Source: DATAGF01 sp963819845 (GTDB lineage: Bacteria; Actinomycetota; Thermoleophilia; Miltoncostaeales; Miltoncostaeaceae). Taken from it: a stretch of DNA of 64,000 nucleotides. The position numbers and the translations under genes are program-made. The stretch is taken from contig CAWFXQ010000009.1 of assembly GCA_963819845.1 (NCBI GenBank), positions 49,659-113,658 on the forward strand, written 5' to 3'. The notes under the pieces were generated by a model. The model had not been told where the DNA came from, searched no databases, and saw only the letters and a list, made by a program, of their open reading frames with translations. Positions 30,634-39,458 of the stretch are shown one piece after another (the first letter of the stretch is position 1; the number at the start of each line of letters is the position of its first letter).

Positions 30634-31781
30634 GGCCGCTCCCCCGCGACCCGCAGCGCCAGCGCGAGCTGGTCGTGCGGTCCCCCGACGCGGCCGTCGA
30701 GCACCGCGGCCCGCACCTCGGCCAGGGCCCGCCCGATGGCGGGGCCCGGCGGCACCCCGGCGCGCACCAGGTCGGCGCCGCGGACGGACGGCTCGCGGTC
30801 GCGGTCGCGCTCCCACCAGCGCGCGACGGCCACGGCGCCGGCAGCCAGCGCCCCGGCGGCCGCCGCGGGCGGCGTCGCCCGCAGCAGCCGGTCGACCTGC
30901 GAGGGCGAGGCCGGCGGGCCCAGGCGCGGCGCCAGCGCGGCCCCGGCGCGCATCTCGGCCCCGAGGGCCCGCGCCCAGCCCGGCAGGGCGGCGCCGGCCA
31001 GGGCCTCCGGGTCGATCGCCACGCCCAGGCGCAGCGGCCAGGACGGCAGGTCGGGCGCCCCGGGCCGAGCGAGGGCGTCGGCGACGTCGGCGAAGCGCTC
31101 GCCCAGCCCCCCGCCGCCCGGGCCCGAGAGCCAGGGGACCCCGAGGCTCCCCAGCAGCGCGAGGGCGCCGGCGGCGGTCGGCTCGCGCGCCAGGCGGGCG
31201 AGCTCGTCGGCCACGCGGGCGCTGCCGAGGTCGAGGCCCGGCGCGGCCTCGCGGGCCGCGGCCGCCGTCTGCCCGTCGAGCATGAACCCGAGGCGCGCGG
31301 CGTAGCGGGCGGCGCGCACCAGGCGGCTGGGGTCCTCGGCGAAGGCGTCGGGCCGCAGGGCGCGCACGATGCCGTCCCGCGCGTCGGCCAGGCCGCCGTG
31401 GGGGTCCACGAGCGCGCCCGCGCCCGCGCCCGAGAGCCGCCGCGCGATCGCGTTCACGGTGAAGTCGCGCCGCGCCAGGTCGTCGGCGAGCGTCCCCGGC
31501 GTGACCTCGGGCAGGGCCCCCGGGCGGGGGTAGGTCTCCCGCCGTGCCGTGACGACGTCGATCTGCTCGCCGTGGGGCAGCTCCACCGACGCCGTCCCGA
31601 ACCGCTCGTGCGCCACCACGCGGCCGTTGAGCGCCCTCCCGAGCCGCCGCGCGAGGCGCAGGGCGTCGCCCTCGACCACGAGGTCGAGGTCGCGCCCGGC
31701 CGGCCGCCCCAGCAGGGCGTCGCGCACGGCCCCTCCCACGGCGCTGACGTCGCCGTCGAGGTGCGGCGTGACGCGGCGCAC
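30630..31781 (-). CDS. cca: tRNA nucleotidyltransferase / poly(A) polymerase family protein
   Basis: The 383-residue class II nucleotidyltransferase has GGAVRDALLGRPAGRDLDLVV, where DxD binds the metals, and RRDFTVNAIARRL and EDPSRLVRAARYAARLGF for the neck. It would add CCA or CC/A to tRNA ends. That fits the tRNA-Pro in this window, which lacks an encoded CCA. The HD domain of some homologues is absent. GTG start at 31781. It is the first gene of the pgeF-yggS-sepF-proC run, an uncommon partner for that cluster. Confidence 0.85.
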   Translation of the reverse strand: MRRVTPHLDGDVSAVGGAVRDALLGRPAGRDLDLVVEGDALRLARRLGRALNGRVVAHERFGTASVELPHGEQIDVVTARRETYPRPGALPEVTPGTLADDLARRDFTVNAIARRLSGAGAGALVDPHGGLADARDGIVRALRPDAFAEDPSRLVRAARYAARLGFMLDGQTAAAAREAAPGLDLGSARVADELARLAREPTAAGALALLGSLGVPWLSGPGGGGLGERFADVADALARPGAPDLPSWPLRLGVAIDPEALAGAALPGWARALGAEMRAGAALAPRLGPPASPSQVDRLLRATPPAAAAGALAAGAVAVARWWERDRDREPSVRGADLVRAGVPPGPAIGRALAEVRAAVLDGRVGGPHDQLALALRVAGERP

Positions 31782-31816
31782 GAGGGGGTGCGCGGCCAGC
31801 AGCGCCGCGGCGGCCG

Positions 31817-31822
31817 TAAGAT
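31817..31822 (+). promoter_or_regulatory. -10 box for a leaderless small gene
   Basis: TAAGAT, 7 nt before the GTG at 31830. No ribosome site lies between. A clear -35 element was not found. Confidence 0.4.
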
Positions 31823-31829
31823 CCGGCTC

Positions 31830-32081
31830 GTGGCCTACGACCCGGTCTCCCGCAAGCTCGCGGCGGCGGCGCCCATGGACCCCGCGCTGGTCGAGGCCTT
31901 CGCGCGCTTCGAGGGGCTCACGCTGACCGAGCTCCAGGAGCGGTTCGACGAGGCCCAGGGCCGGTTCCGCGCGTGGGTCGAGGACCCCGCCAACGCCGGC
32001 CGCCCGATCTCCGACGCTCCCGACTACCTGGACCGCATCGCGCTCGACAGCCTGCTCGAGCGCCGCACCTGGGCCGAGTAG
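31830..32081 (+). CDS. Conserved-looking small protein of unknown function
   Basis: The 83-residue acidic protein starts VAYDPVSRKLAAAAPMDP and continues FARFEGLTLTELQERFDEAQ, largely helical with no membrane segment. Codon positions look like a real gene (GC at third positions, acidic helix pattern). No family was recognised. It starts divergently from cca, only 49 bp away, with a -10-like TAAGAT 7 nt upstream of the GTG. Confidence 0.6.
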   Translation: MAYDPVSRKLAAAAPMDPALVEAFARFEGLTLTELQERFDEAQGRFRAWVEDPANAGRPISDAPDYLDRIALDSLLERRTWAE

Positions 32082-32103
32082 CCGGCCGTCCGCCCACCCG
32101 CCG

Positions 32104-32502
32104 TCACCCCTCGGGGACCACGGCGACGGCCTCGATCTCGACGCGCGCGCCCAGAGGCAGCGCCGCGACGCCCACCGTGGCGCGCGCCGGCGCGTGGCCG
32201 GTGAACGCGTGGGCGTACACCTCGTTCATGGCCGCGAAGTCGCCCGCGAGGTCGGTCAGGTAGACGGTGGTCTTGACCACGTCGCCCAGGCCGGCGCCGG
32301 CCTCGGCCAGGATCGCGGCGACGTGCCGCAGGGCGAGGGCGGTCTGCTCGTGGACGTCGTCGCCCACCAGCGCGCCGGTGCCGGGGTCGACGCCGAGCTG
32401 GCCCGAGACGAACACGACCTCCCCCGGGGCCGCCGCGGCGGCCTGGCTGTAGGGCGCCCCGGCCACGGGGGCGGGCGCCGCGTCGGTGCGGATGGTCCTC
32501 AC
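32104..32502 (-). CDS. RidA-family (YjgF/YER057c/UK114) protein
   Basis: The 132-residue trimeric family hydrolyses reactive enamine/imine intermediates from PLP enzymes. Signature regions are APYSQAAAAAPGEVVFVSGQL, VVKTTVYLTDLAGDFAAMNEVY and ARATVGVAALPLGARVEIEAVA; the usual catalytic Arg lies in PARATV. I used the GTG at 32502, since VRTIRTDAAPAPVAGAPYSQ aligns with the family start. It precedes no clear partner gene; it follows the kinase gene on the same strand. Confidence 0.9.
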   Translation of the reverse strand: MRTIRTDAAPAPVAGAPYSQAAAAAPGEVVFVSGQLGVDPGTGALVGDDVHEQTALALRHVAAILAEAGAGLGDVVKTTVYLTDLAGDFAAMNEVYAHAFTGHAPARATVGVAALPLGARVEIEAVAVVPEG

Positions 32503-32515
32503 GTCCCGCCGGACG

Positions 32516-33859
32516 CTAGCGGACGGACCAGGCGGCAAGGGCGCGCCGCGCCCTCGGCACCCACCACGCGAGCTCGTCGCGCGCCCAGGCCCGCTCGGCC
32601 GGGTCGGGGTGGATCAGGGCGCTGTGGCCGATGATCCAGCCGTACTGGACCAGCCCGGCCAGGAGTCCCACCTCCAGGGCCTCGGCGTCGTCGGCCTCCC
32701 CGCGGACGCGGCGGAAGTCGTCGACGATCTCGTCGCGGGTGGCGTCGATGCGCCAGGCGCAGTGCATCAGGTACCACGAGAGGTCCACCACGGGATGGCC
32801 CTGCGTCGCCAGACCCCAGTCGATCAGCACCACCCGCTCCCCGTCGCGGCCCAGATGCTCGTCGCGCAGGTCGCCGTGGAGGAGCGTCGACCCGCGCGCC
32901 TCCAGCCAGGCGGCCAGCGGCTCCGGGTCGGCCAGCACCGCCAGCACCGGGTCCGCCACGTCCCGCGGCACCGCCTCCGCGAACGCCTCCCAGGCCGCCC
33001 CGAGCTGGTTCGGCAGCAGATCGAGGCCCTGGCGCTCGCGCCGGGCCACCTGGGGCGACAGGAGGTCGAGCCGCCGGGCGAGGGTCGCCGCCGGGGGCAC
33101 CCGCACGCCCCAGAACGCCGTCCACATCAGGTTGGCCGCGGCCAGCACCCGCGCGCTCTCCCCGCGCGCGATGCGCCCGGCCGCCGGCCAGAGGTGGTCC
33201 GAGACGTCCCGCATGAGGATCCACCAGGCGCCCTCCTCGCGCTGAGCGTCGACGAGGGTGTGGTCGAGCGCCGGCGGGATGCGCTCGATCCAGCCCTCCG
33301 TGACGAGCAGGCCCTCGCGCCCGGGGTCGGCGGTGTGGCCGGCGATCCAGCCGCGACCAGGGACGACGCGCTTGGCCACCAGCCGGCGTCCGTCGGCCAT
33401 CGCGACCCCGGCGAGCGCGTCACCCGACCAGCCGCTGGAGACGATCGGGCGGACCTCGGCGACCCGGCCCTGCCGGGCCAGGAGCGCGGGCGGAGGGGTG
33501 GCCTCGGCGGGCGCGAGGCCCGGAGCGGCGGTCCGCGGGGGGGCGCCGTAGATCCAGTGGCCCACGATCCGTCCGGCGCGGCTGTGCAGGTAGTGGCGCT
33601 GGCGCACGACGTGCCGCTCGCCGGCGCGCTCCAGCCAGATGGCCGCGCCGCCGGGGTGCTCGGCGGCCGACCACTCGACGAGGCGGCCCCGGCCCGCGTA
33701 CCACTCGGCCAGCCGAGCCGCGACGGCGTCGCGGCCGGCCGCCCGGACCCGCGTGCCGGGCAGCCCCGCGTCGAGGACGGCGTCGTCCGCGTACGCCTCG
33801 ACCAAGGGGCCGACGTCCCCCGTCTCGAGCGCGACCCGCAGCAGCTCGGCCGGGCTCAT
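32516..33859 (-). CDS. SnoaL/NTF2-like domain fused to an aminoglycoside-phosphotransferase-like kinase
   Basis: The protein has 447 residues in two domains. Residues 1-~105 form an NTF2/SnoaL-like domain (MSPAELLRVALETGDVGPLV, YADDAVLDAGLPG). Residues ~125-447 form an APH/choline-kinase fold: the nucleotide Lys in GRRLVAKRVVPG, the Brenner motif LLHGDLRDEHLG, and the metal motif VVLIDWGLAT. The usual Asn of HGDxxxxN is His (HGDLRDEH). The substrate is unknown; antibiotic or small-metabolite phosphorylation is possible. Its ATG overlaps a methyltransferase stop (ATGA). Confidence 0.8.
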   Translation of the reverse strand: MSPAELLRVALETGDVGPLVEAYADDAVLDAGLPGTRVRAAGRDAVAARLAEWYAGRGRLVEWSAAEHPGGAAIWLERAGERHVVRQRHYLHSRAGRIVGHWIYGAPPRTAAPGLAPAEATPPPALLARQGRVAEVRPIVSSGWSGDALAGVAMADGRRLVAKRVVPGRGWIAGHTADPGREGLLVTEGWIERIPPALDHTLVDAQREEGAWWILMRDVSDHLWPAAGRIARGESARVLAAANLMWTAFWGVRVPPAATLARRLDLLSPQVARRERQGLDLLPNQLGAAWEAFAEAVPRDVADPVLAVLADPEPLAAWLEARGSTLLHGDLRDEHLGRDGERVVLIDWGLATQGHPVVDLSWYLMHCAWRIDATRDEIVDDFRRVRGEADDAEALEVGLLAGLVQYGWIIGHSALIHPDPAERAWARDELAWWVPRARRALAAWSVR

Positions 33860-34716
33860 CGCCGTGCCGCCCCGATCACGGCCCGCGCGGGCAGCTCGAG
33901 GCCGCCGGGCGTCCGGTACGGCCGCAGCCGGCGCTCCACCGCCGCGCGCACCTGCCGCCGGACCTCCTCGGGCTGGCGGAGGATGGTCGTCGAGGTCCGC
34001 ACCGATCCCCCGAGGACCCCCTCCCAGAGCTCGTCGCCGTCGCGGCAGCGGGCCAGGGTCTCGACCCGCTCGACCCGCGCGTCGCCGAGGCCGGCGCGCC
34101 GGAGCAGCCCGATCATCTCGTCGCGGTCCGCGAAGCGGTAGGCGTCCGGCCCGCCGGCCAGGTCGGCGGGCGTGTGGACGCCGACCTCCGCAAGGGCCTC
34201 GCCGACGATCCCGAGCCAACGGTTCCGCGCCGGGGGCTCCCACAGCGACAGGGCGAGGGCGCCACCGGGCGCCAGCACGCGGGCGAGCTCGGCCGCGACC
34301 GCGTCGGGCGCGGGGAGGTGGTTGAGCACGAAACCGCCGACGCACGCGTCGAAGGCCGCGTCCGCGAACGGCAGCGAGACGGCGTCCGCCTCCACGAAGG
34401 GCAGGCCGGGGTGGCGCCTGCGGGCCTCGGCGAGCATCCCGGGCGACACGTCCACGCCGGTGGGCAGGGCGTGGCGCTCGGCCGCCAGGCCGCACACGAC
34501 CCCGGGCCCGCAGCCGAGGTCCAGGACGCGGGTGCCGGCGCCGACGCCGGCGGCGTCGAGCAGCGGCGCGGCCAGGGTGAGGGTGATCCGGGCCGTCAGG
34601 CGGTCGTACACGGCCGCGCGCTCGCTCCAGCCGGCGGCCTCGACCGCGGTGAAGCGGCGCTGGGCGTCGGTCGGCGGTGGCGGGCGGTGGCTCGGCGCGC
34701 GGCTCGGATCGGACAT
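33856..34716 (-). CDS. Class I SAM-dependent methyltransferase
   Basis: The 286-residue protein has SAM motif I VLDLGCGPGVVCGLA, motif II TGVDVSPGMLAEARRR, then FVEADAVSLPFADAAFDAC and RVLAPGGALALSLWEPP, the Methyltransf_11/UbiE-like pattern. A Pro-rich N-terminus of ~17 residues precedes YDRLTARITLTLAAPLLDAAG. It overlaps the downstream NTF2-kinase gene by 4 nt, so the two are made together and may modify the same compound. The acceptor is unknown. Confidence 0.85.
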   Translation of the reverse strand: MSDPSRAPSHRPPPPTDAQRRFTAVEAAGWSERAAVYDRLTARITLTLAAPLLDAAGVGAGTRVLDLGCGPGVVCGLAAERHALPTGVDVSPGMLAEARRRHPGLPFVEADAVSLPFADAAFDACVGGFVLNHLPAPDAVAAELARVLAPGGALALSLWEPPARNRWLGIVGEALAEVGVHTPADLAGGPDAYRFADRDEMIGLLRRAGLGDARVERVETLARCRDGDELWEGVLGGSVRTSTTILRQPEEVRRQVRAAVERRLRPYRTPGGLELPARAVIGAARR

Positions 34717-34730
34717 CTGGACGAGGAGGA

Positions 34731-34736
34731 TATGTT
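34731..34736 (+). promoter_or_regulatory. Possible -10 box of the NmrA-like gene
   Basis: TATGTT, 6 nt before the GTG at 34743. AGGAGGA at 34724-34730 is an alternative ribosome site 12 nt from the GTG, so leaderless or leadered initiation are both possible. Confidence 0.35.
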
Positions 34737-34742
34737 CAGGGC

Positions 34743-35474
34743 GTGCGCGTCGCGGTGATCGGCGGGACCGGGCTCGTGGGTGGGCACGCGGTCGCCGCCC
34801 TCGAGCGGGCCGGACACGTGGCGGTCGTCGTCGCGCGCTCGCGCGGGATCGACGTCGCCTCCGGCGCGGGCCTGGACGAGGCCCTCGACGGCGTCAACGC
34901 CGTCATCGACGCCTCCAACGCCGCCGAGCCGGACGACTTCGCGGCGATGACCGGGCGCCTGCTGGAGGCCGAGGCCCGCGGCGGCGTCGGCCACCACGTG
35001 CTGCTGTCGATCGTCGGGGTCCACAGGGTCGCGGGCAACCCCCACTACGCGGGCAAGCGGCGCCAGGAGGAGCTCGTCGAGGCCGGGCCGGTGCCCTGGA
35101 CGATCGTGGCGGCGACGCAGTTCCACGAGTTCGCGGTCCAGGCGGTCAACTGGACGCTGCGCGACGGCGTCGCGACCGTCGCCCCCCTCCTGCTGCAGCC
35201 GGTGGCGGCGGCCGACGCCGGCGACGCCCTCGCCGAGGTGGCGGTGGGCGCGCCGCGCCGCGGCACGCTGGAGCTGGCCGGGCCCGACACCGAGGACCTG
35301 GTCAACATGGCCCGCCGCGCGATGGCGGCCCTCGGCCGGCCGGTGCGGCTCCGCGCGAGCTGGCGGGACGGCCCCTTCACCGCCGAGATGGCCGGCGAGG
35401 TGCTGCTGCCCGGCTCGCGGGCGCGGATCGCCCCGACGACGTTCGCGGAGTGGCTCCGCTCGCTCAGCGCCTGA
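34743..35474 (+). CDS. NmrA-like NAD(P)-binding oxidoreductase/sensor
   Basis: The 243-residue atypical short-chain dehydrogenase has the dinucleotide motif VRVAVIGGTGLVGGHAVAAL at its start, GVNAVIDASNAAEP, VLLSIVGVHRVAGNPHYAGK (the Tyr/Lys region) and WTIVAATQFHEFAVQ. It lacks the full YxxxK spacing of classical SDRs and resembles NmrA/UDP-glucose-epimerase-like proteins that act on or sense NAD(P). It diverges from the methyltransferase-kinase pair and converges on hisF with an 11-nt overlap. Confidence 0.8.
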   Translation: MRVAVIGGTGLVGGHAVAALERAGHVAVVVARSRGIDVASGAGLDEALDGVNAVIDASNAAEPDDFAAMTGRLLEAEARGGVGHHVLLSIVGVHRVAGNPHYAGKRRQEELVEAGPVPWTIVAATQFHEFAVQAVNWTLRDGVATVAPLLLQPVAAADAGDALAEVAVGAPRRGTLELAGPDTEDLVNMARRAMAALGRPVRLRASWRDGPFTAEMAGEVLLPGSRARIAPTTFAEWLRSLSA

Positions 35475-36219
35475 CGGGAACGCCCGCGCCGGCCATCGCC
35501 TCCTTCACCTGGGCGATCGAGTAGACCCCGTCGTGGAAGACCGAGGCGGCCAGGACCGCGTCGGCGCGGCCGCTCTCCACGGCCGCCGCGAAGTGCTCCA
35601 GGCGCCCGGCGCCGCCGGAGGCGATCACGGGCACGGGCGCGGCGTCGGCCACGGCCGCCAGCAGCTCGACGTCGAACCCGTCCTGGGTGCCGTCGCGGTC
35701 CATGCTCGTCACCAGCAGCTCCCCCGCCCCGCGGTCGGCCGCCTCGGCGGCCCAGGCGACGGCCTCCCGGCCGGTCGGGAGCCGGCCGCCGTTGAGGAAC
35801 ACCTCCCAGCCGTCGCCGCCCTCGCGCCTCTTGGCGTCGATGGCCACCACGATGCACTGGGCGCCGAAGCGGGCCGACCCGCGGGAGATCAGCCCGGGGT
35901 CGCGGACGGCGGCCGAGTTGAGCGACACCTTGTCGGCGCCGGCGGCGAGGACCTCGCGGATGTCCTCCTCGGACCGCAGGCCTCCTCCGATGGTGAAGGG
36001 GATGAACACCTCCTCGGCCGTGCGCCGGGCCAGCTCGACGATGGTGCCGCGGCCCTCGTGGCTGGCCGTGATGTCGAGGAAGACCAGCTCGTCGGCGCCC
36101 TCGCGGTCGTAGCGGGCCGCCAGCTCGACCGGGTCGCCGGCGTCGCGCAGGCCCACGAAGTTGACGCCCTTCACGACCCGGCCGCGGTCGACGTCCAGGC
36201 AGGGGATCACGCGGATCAC
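35464..36219 (-). CDS. hisF: Imidazole glycerol phosphate synthase cyclase subunit
   Basis: The 251-residue TIM barrel, paired with HisH, makes IGP and AICAR from PRFAR and ammonia. The start VIRVIPCLDVDRGRVVKG is the family signature with catalytic Asp; ADELVFLDITASHEGRG, FTIGGGLRS and LVTSMDRDGTQDGFDVEL (second catalytic Asp) follow. The GTG at 36219 overlaps the hisA stop (GTGA). It is the last gene of the murA-his operon. Confidence 0.97.
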   Translation of the reverse strand: MIRVIPCLDVDRGRVVKGVNFVGLRDAGDPVELAARYDREGADELVFLDITASHEGRGTIVELARRTAEEVFIPFTIGGGLRSEEDIREVLAAGADKVSLNSAAVRDPGLISRGSARFGAQCIVVAIDAKRREGGDGWEVFLNGGRLPTGREAVAWAAEAADRGAGELLVTSMDRDGTQDGFDVELLAAVADAAPVPVIASGGAGRLEHFAAAVESGRADAVLAASVFHDGVYSIAQVKEAMAGAGVPVRR

Positions 36220-36959
36220 GCGCGGCTCCGGGCGGCCAGCGCCTCCAGCCCCTCCCCCACGGTGAAGCGGCCCTCGTAGAGGGCGCGGCCCACGATCACG
36301 CCGCTCAGGTTGGGGACGCGCAGATCGCGCAGGCGGCGGAGGTCGTCGAGCGAGGAGACCCCGCCGGAGGCGATCAGCTTCAGCGGCGGGGCGGCCTCCG
36401 CCAGCCTCCGCAGCGCGGCCAGGTTCGGCCCTCCGAGGGTGCCGTCGCGGTTGATGTCGGTGTAGGCCAGCCGGCGCACGCCCAGCGACACCAGCTCGGT
36501 GGCCACCCCCACCGCCTCGCGGCCGGAGTCCTGGGTCCAGCCGTGGGTGGCGAGCTTGCCCTGGCGCGCGTCGAGGCCCACGACGAGCCCGTCGCCGAGC
36601 CGGTCGATCGCCCACTCCAGCAGGGAGCGGTCCTCGACCACCGCCGTCCCCACGACCACCCGGTCAACGCCGGTCGCCATGGCCGTCTCGATCGCCGCGC
36701 GCGAGCGGAGGCCTCCCCCCAGGTGCACCGTGCCGGGGAACGCGGCGGCGATGCTCGCCACCAGCGCCGCGTGGGCCGGCTCCCCCTCGCGAGCCCCGTC
36801 GAGGTCGACGACGTGCAGGAACGACGCCCCCGCCTCGTCGAACGCCCGCGCCTGGGCCACCGGGTCGTCGCTGAACACGGTCAACTGGGCGAAGTCTCCG
36901 CGGCGCAGGCGCACGGCGCGGCCGTCCTGGAGGTCGATGGCCGGGTAGAGGTCGATCAC
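36216..36959 (-). CDS. hisA: Phosphoribosylformimino-AICAR-ribotide (ProFAR) isomerase
   Basis: The 247-residue TIM barrel opens with VIDLYPAIDLQDGRAVRL, the HisA catalytic Asp8 region, and contains VHLGGGLRS, VVGLDARQGKLATHGW and LAYTDINRDGTLGGPNL with the second Asp. In many actinobacteria this enzyme is PriA, which also performs the TrpF reaction. The window shows no trpF, but sequence alone cannot decide. Overlaps hisH (GTGA) upstream and hisF downstream. Confidence 0.95.
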   Translation of the reverse strand: MIDLYPAIDLQDGRAVRLRRGDFAQLTVFSDDPVAQARAFDEAGASFLHVVDLDGAREGEPAHAALVASIAAAFPGTVHLGGGLRSRAAIETAMATGVDRVVVGTAVVEDRSLLEWAIDRLGDGLVVGLDARQGKLATHGWTQDSGREAVGVATELVSLGVRRLAYTDINRDGTLGGPNLAALRRLAEAAPPLKLIASGGVSSLDDLRRLRDLRVPNLSGVIVGRALYEGRFTVGEGLEALAARSRA

Positions 36960-37615
36960 GTCGCGGGGCTGGGCGCGCCGCTGCCGGCCCGGACGCCCGC
37001 GAGCCAGCGCCCCAGCAGCCCGAGGCCGGCGGCGCTCGACTTCTCGGGGTGGAACTGGAGGCCGGTGACGCCCGGGCGGCCGGCTGCGGCGCAGAACTCG
37101 GCGCCGTGGCGGGCGCGCCCCAGCACCAGGCCGTCGTCCTCGGGCTCCGGAGCGAAGCTGTGGACGAAGTAGTAGGTCGAATCGGCCGGGCGCCCGCCCT
37201 CGGGCGCCAGGGCGCAGCCGGGCGCCCACTCCACGGTGCTCCAGCCGATGTGCGGCAGCTTGCGGTCGGTGCGCAGGCGCCGCACGGGGCCCGGCAGCAC
37301 GCCGATGCCGGCCACGCCGGGGCTCTCCTCGCTCTCGGCGAACAGGAGTTGGAGCCCCACGCAGAACCCGAGGATCGGCACGCCCTCCTCGGCGGCGCGC
37401 AGGACGGCCCGGTCGAGGCCCATCTCGCGGATGCGCCGCATCGCCTCGCCGAAGTGGCCGACGCCCGGCAGCACGACCGCGTCGGCGCCCGGCACCTCGC
37501 CAGGCTCGCCGGTCACCTGAACCCGGGCCCCCAGCAGCTCGAGGGCCTTGGTCGCGCTGCGCAGGTTGCTGACCCGGTAGTCGAGGACCGCCAGGCGCGG
37601 CGGCGCGTCCGTCAC
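36956..37615 (-). CDS. hisH: Imidazole glycerol phosphate synthase glutamine amidotransferase subunit
   Basis: The 219-residue class I glutaminase supplies ammonia to HisF. The catalytic Cys85 is in GFCVGLQLLF, where most family members have GxCLGMQ, a mild variant. The His and Glu of the triad are in GLQFHPEKSSAAGL. PGVGHFGEAMRRI is the oxyanion strand region. GTG at 37615 overlaps the hisB stop (GTGA). The C-terminus has a short Ala/Gly/Pro extension. Confidence 0.96.
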   Translation of the reverse strand: MTDAPPRLAVLDYRVSNLRSATKALELLGARVQVTGEPGEVPGADAVVLPGVGHFGEAMRRIREMGLDRAVLRAAEEGVPILGFCVGLQLLFAESEESPGVAGIGVLPGPVRRLRTDRKLPHIGWSTVEWAPGCALAPEGGRPADSTYYFVHSFAPEPEDDGLVLGRARHGAEFCAAAGRPGVTGLQFHPEKSSAAGLGLLGRWLAGVRAGSGAPSPAT

Positions 37616-38199
37616 AGGGATCCCTTGGTGGAGGGCACCCCGGACACCCGTGGGTTGGGCGCGACCGCGGCCGCCAGCGCCTTCGCGACCGCCTTGACGC
37701 TGGCCTCGATGGCGTGGTGGGCGCCGCCGGGGGCGAGCAGGCGCACGTGCAGGGTCAGGCCCGCGTGGTTGGCGAGCCCGCGGAGGAACTCGGCCAGCGT
37801 CTCGCTCTCGAAGCCCCCGATCACGACGTCGGGCAGGGGCACGTCAACGGCCGCGAAGGGGCGCCCGGACAGGTCGAGCGCGGCCAGGGCCAGGCACTCG
37901 TCCATGGGCACGACGGCCCAGCCGTAGCGCTCGATGCCGGCGCGGTCGCCCAGCGCCTGCGACAAGGCCTGCCCGAGCGTGATGCCGACGTCCTCCACGG
38001 TGTGGTGGCTGCCGGTCTCGAGGTCGCCGGCCGCGGCGACCTCGAGGTCGATCAGCGAGTGGCGGGCCAGGAGGGTCAGCAGGTGGTCGAAGAACCCGAC
38101 CCCCGTGGCGACCTCCGACCGCCCCGAGCCGTCGATCTCGAGCCGCACGCGCACGTCGGTCTCGCCGGTGGCCCGGCGCGCCTCCGCCGCCCGGCTCAC
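37612..38199 (-). CDS. hisB: Imidazoleglycerol-phosphate dehydratase
   Basis: The 195-residue single-function HisB (no phosphatase domain) has manganese-binding repeats GVGFFDHLLTLLARHSLIDL, ETGSHHTVEDVGITLGQAL, and the symmetrical NHAGLTLHVRLLAPGGAHHAIEA (shown in part). Its GTG overlaps the hisD stop (GTGA). The aminotransferase HisC and the N-terminal enzymes HisI/HisE are not in the window, so histidine synthesis is completed elsewhere in the genome. Confidence 0.96.
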   Translation of the reverse strand: MSRAAEARRATGETDVRVRLEIDGSGRSEVATGVGFFDHLLTLLARHSLIDLEVAAAGDLETGSHHTVEDVGITLGQALSQALGDRAGIERYGWAVVPMDECLALAALDLSGRPFAAVDVPLPDVVIGGFESETLAEFLRGLANHAGLTLHVRLLAPGGAHHAIEASVKAVAKALAAAVAPNPRVSGVPSTKGSL

Positions 38200-39458
38200 G
38201 ACCGCACCCGGGCCTCGGCCGAGCGGCGGTGCATGGTGAAGCCCTCCGCGTCGGCCAGCGCCGCCAGGTGCGGCGTCAGCGCCGCCACCGCCTCGTCGGT
38301 CATCTCGACCACCGCCATCCTCCGCAGGAACGTTGTGGGCCCCAGGGCCGACGCGTGGCGCGCGGCGCCCCCGGTGGGCAGGACGTGGTTGGAGCCCGCG
38401 ACGTAGTCGCCGAAGGCGGTGGCGCAGTTGGGCCCCACGAACACCGCGCCCGCCCGCGTGATCTCCGCCGCGACCGCCTCTGCGTCCCGGGTCGCGACCT
38501 CCAGGTGCTCCGGGGCGAAGGCCTCCGCGAGCTCGATCGCCAGGGGCATGCTGGCACACTCGACCAGCGTGATGGGGCCGATCGCGTCCGGCAGGCCCTC
38601 CAGGGCGGAGGCGACGGCGCCGATCACCTCGGGGTCGTCGCTGGCCAGCACGGCCGGCGAGTCGGGGCCGTGCTCGGCCTGGGCGAGCAGGTCGAGCGCC
38701 ATCGCCTCGGGGTCGGCGGCCGCGTCGGCGATGATCATGACCTCGCTGGGGCCGGCGATGCCGTCGATGCCCACCGTCCCCGCCACCTGCCGCTTGGCCT
38801 CCTGCACCCAGGGGCTGCCGGGCCCCACCACCACCGCAACCGGGGCGATGGTGGCGGTGCCGTAGGCCAGGGCGCCGACGGCCGCCGCGCCGCCGGCCGC
38901 ATAGACCTCCTCCACGCCCAGCAGCCCCGCCGCGGCCAGGATGGCCGAGGAGGGGCGGCCGTCCTCCCCCGGGGGGCTCACGACGACCACCCGCTCGACG
39001 CCGGCCACCTGGGCCGGGACGGCGGCCATCACCAGGCTCGAGGGGTAGGCGGCCCGGCCCCCCGGGACGTAGCAGCCGGCGGAGTCAACCGGCACGCGCC
39101 GCACGCGGATCCGCTGCCCGAAGGGCAGCGTGACGTGGCGGTCGTCGGGCAGGAGGGCCTCGGCCACGATCCGCACCTGGGCCGACGACGCGACGATCGC
39201 CGCGCGCAGGTCGTCGTCCAGGCGCTCGACGGCCCGCTCGATCGCCGCCGGCGGCACGCGCAGGCGGTCGTGGGTGAACCCCGCAGCGTCGAACCGCCGC
39301 GCCGCCTCCACCAGGGCGTCGTCACCCCGGGAGCGCACGTCGTCGAGCGTCGCGGCCACGCCCTCGCGGAGCCCCTCCACCTCGGCGCCCGCGCGAAGGG
39401 TGTGCGCGATCGCCTGGGCCCCGCCGGCGCGCAGGCGGGCCCGGCGCGGCGGGCTCAC
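38196..39458 (-). CDS. hisD: Histidinol dehydrogenase
   Basis: The 420-residue zinc enzyme oxidises histidinol to histidine in two NAD steps. Signatures: VPVDSAGCYVPGGRAAYPSS, VGPGSPWVQEAKRQVAG, IDGIAGPSEVMIIADAAADP, LLAQAEHGPDSPAVL and EAFAPEHLEVAT, with the zinc His/Asp residues. It starts with GTG overlapping hisG (GTGA). Length matches the family. Confidence 0.97.
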   Translation of the reverse strand: MSPPRRARLRAGGAQAIAHTLRAGAEVEGLREGVAATLDDVRSRGDDALVEAARRFDAAGFTHDRLRVPPAAIERAVERLDDDLRAAIVASSAQVRIVAEALLPDDRHVTLPFGQRIRVRRVPVDSAGCYVPGGRAAYPSSLVMAAVPAQVAGVERVVVVSPPGEDGRPSSAILAAAGLLGVEEVYAAGGAAAVGALAYGTATIAPVAVVVGPGSPWVQEAKRQVAGTVGIDGIAGPSEVMIIADAAADPEAMALDLLAQAEHGPDSPAVLASDDPEVIGAVASALEGLPDAIGPITLVECASMPLAIELAEAFAPEHLEVATRDAEAVAAEITRAGAVFVGPNCATAFGDYVAGSNHVLPTGGAARHASALGPTTFLRRMAVVEMTDEAVAALTPHLAALADAEGFTMHRRSAEARVRS

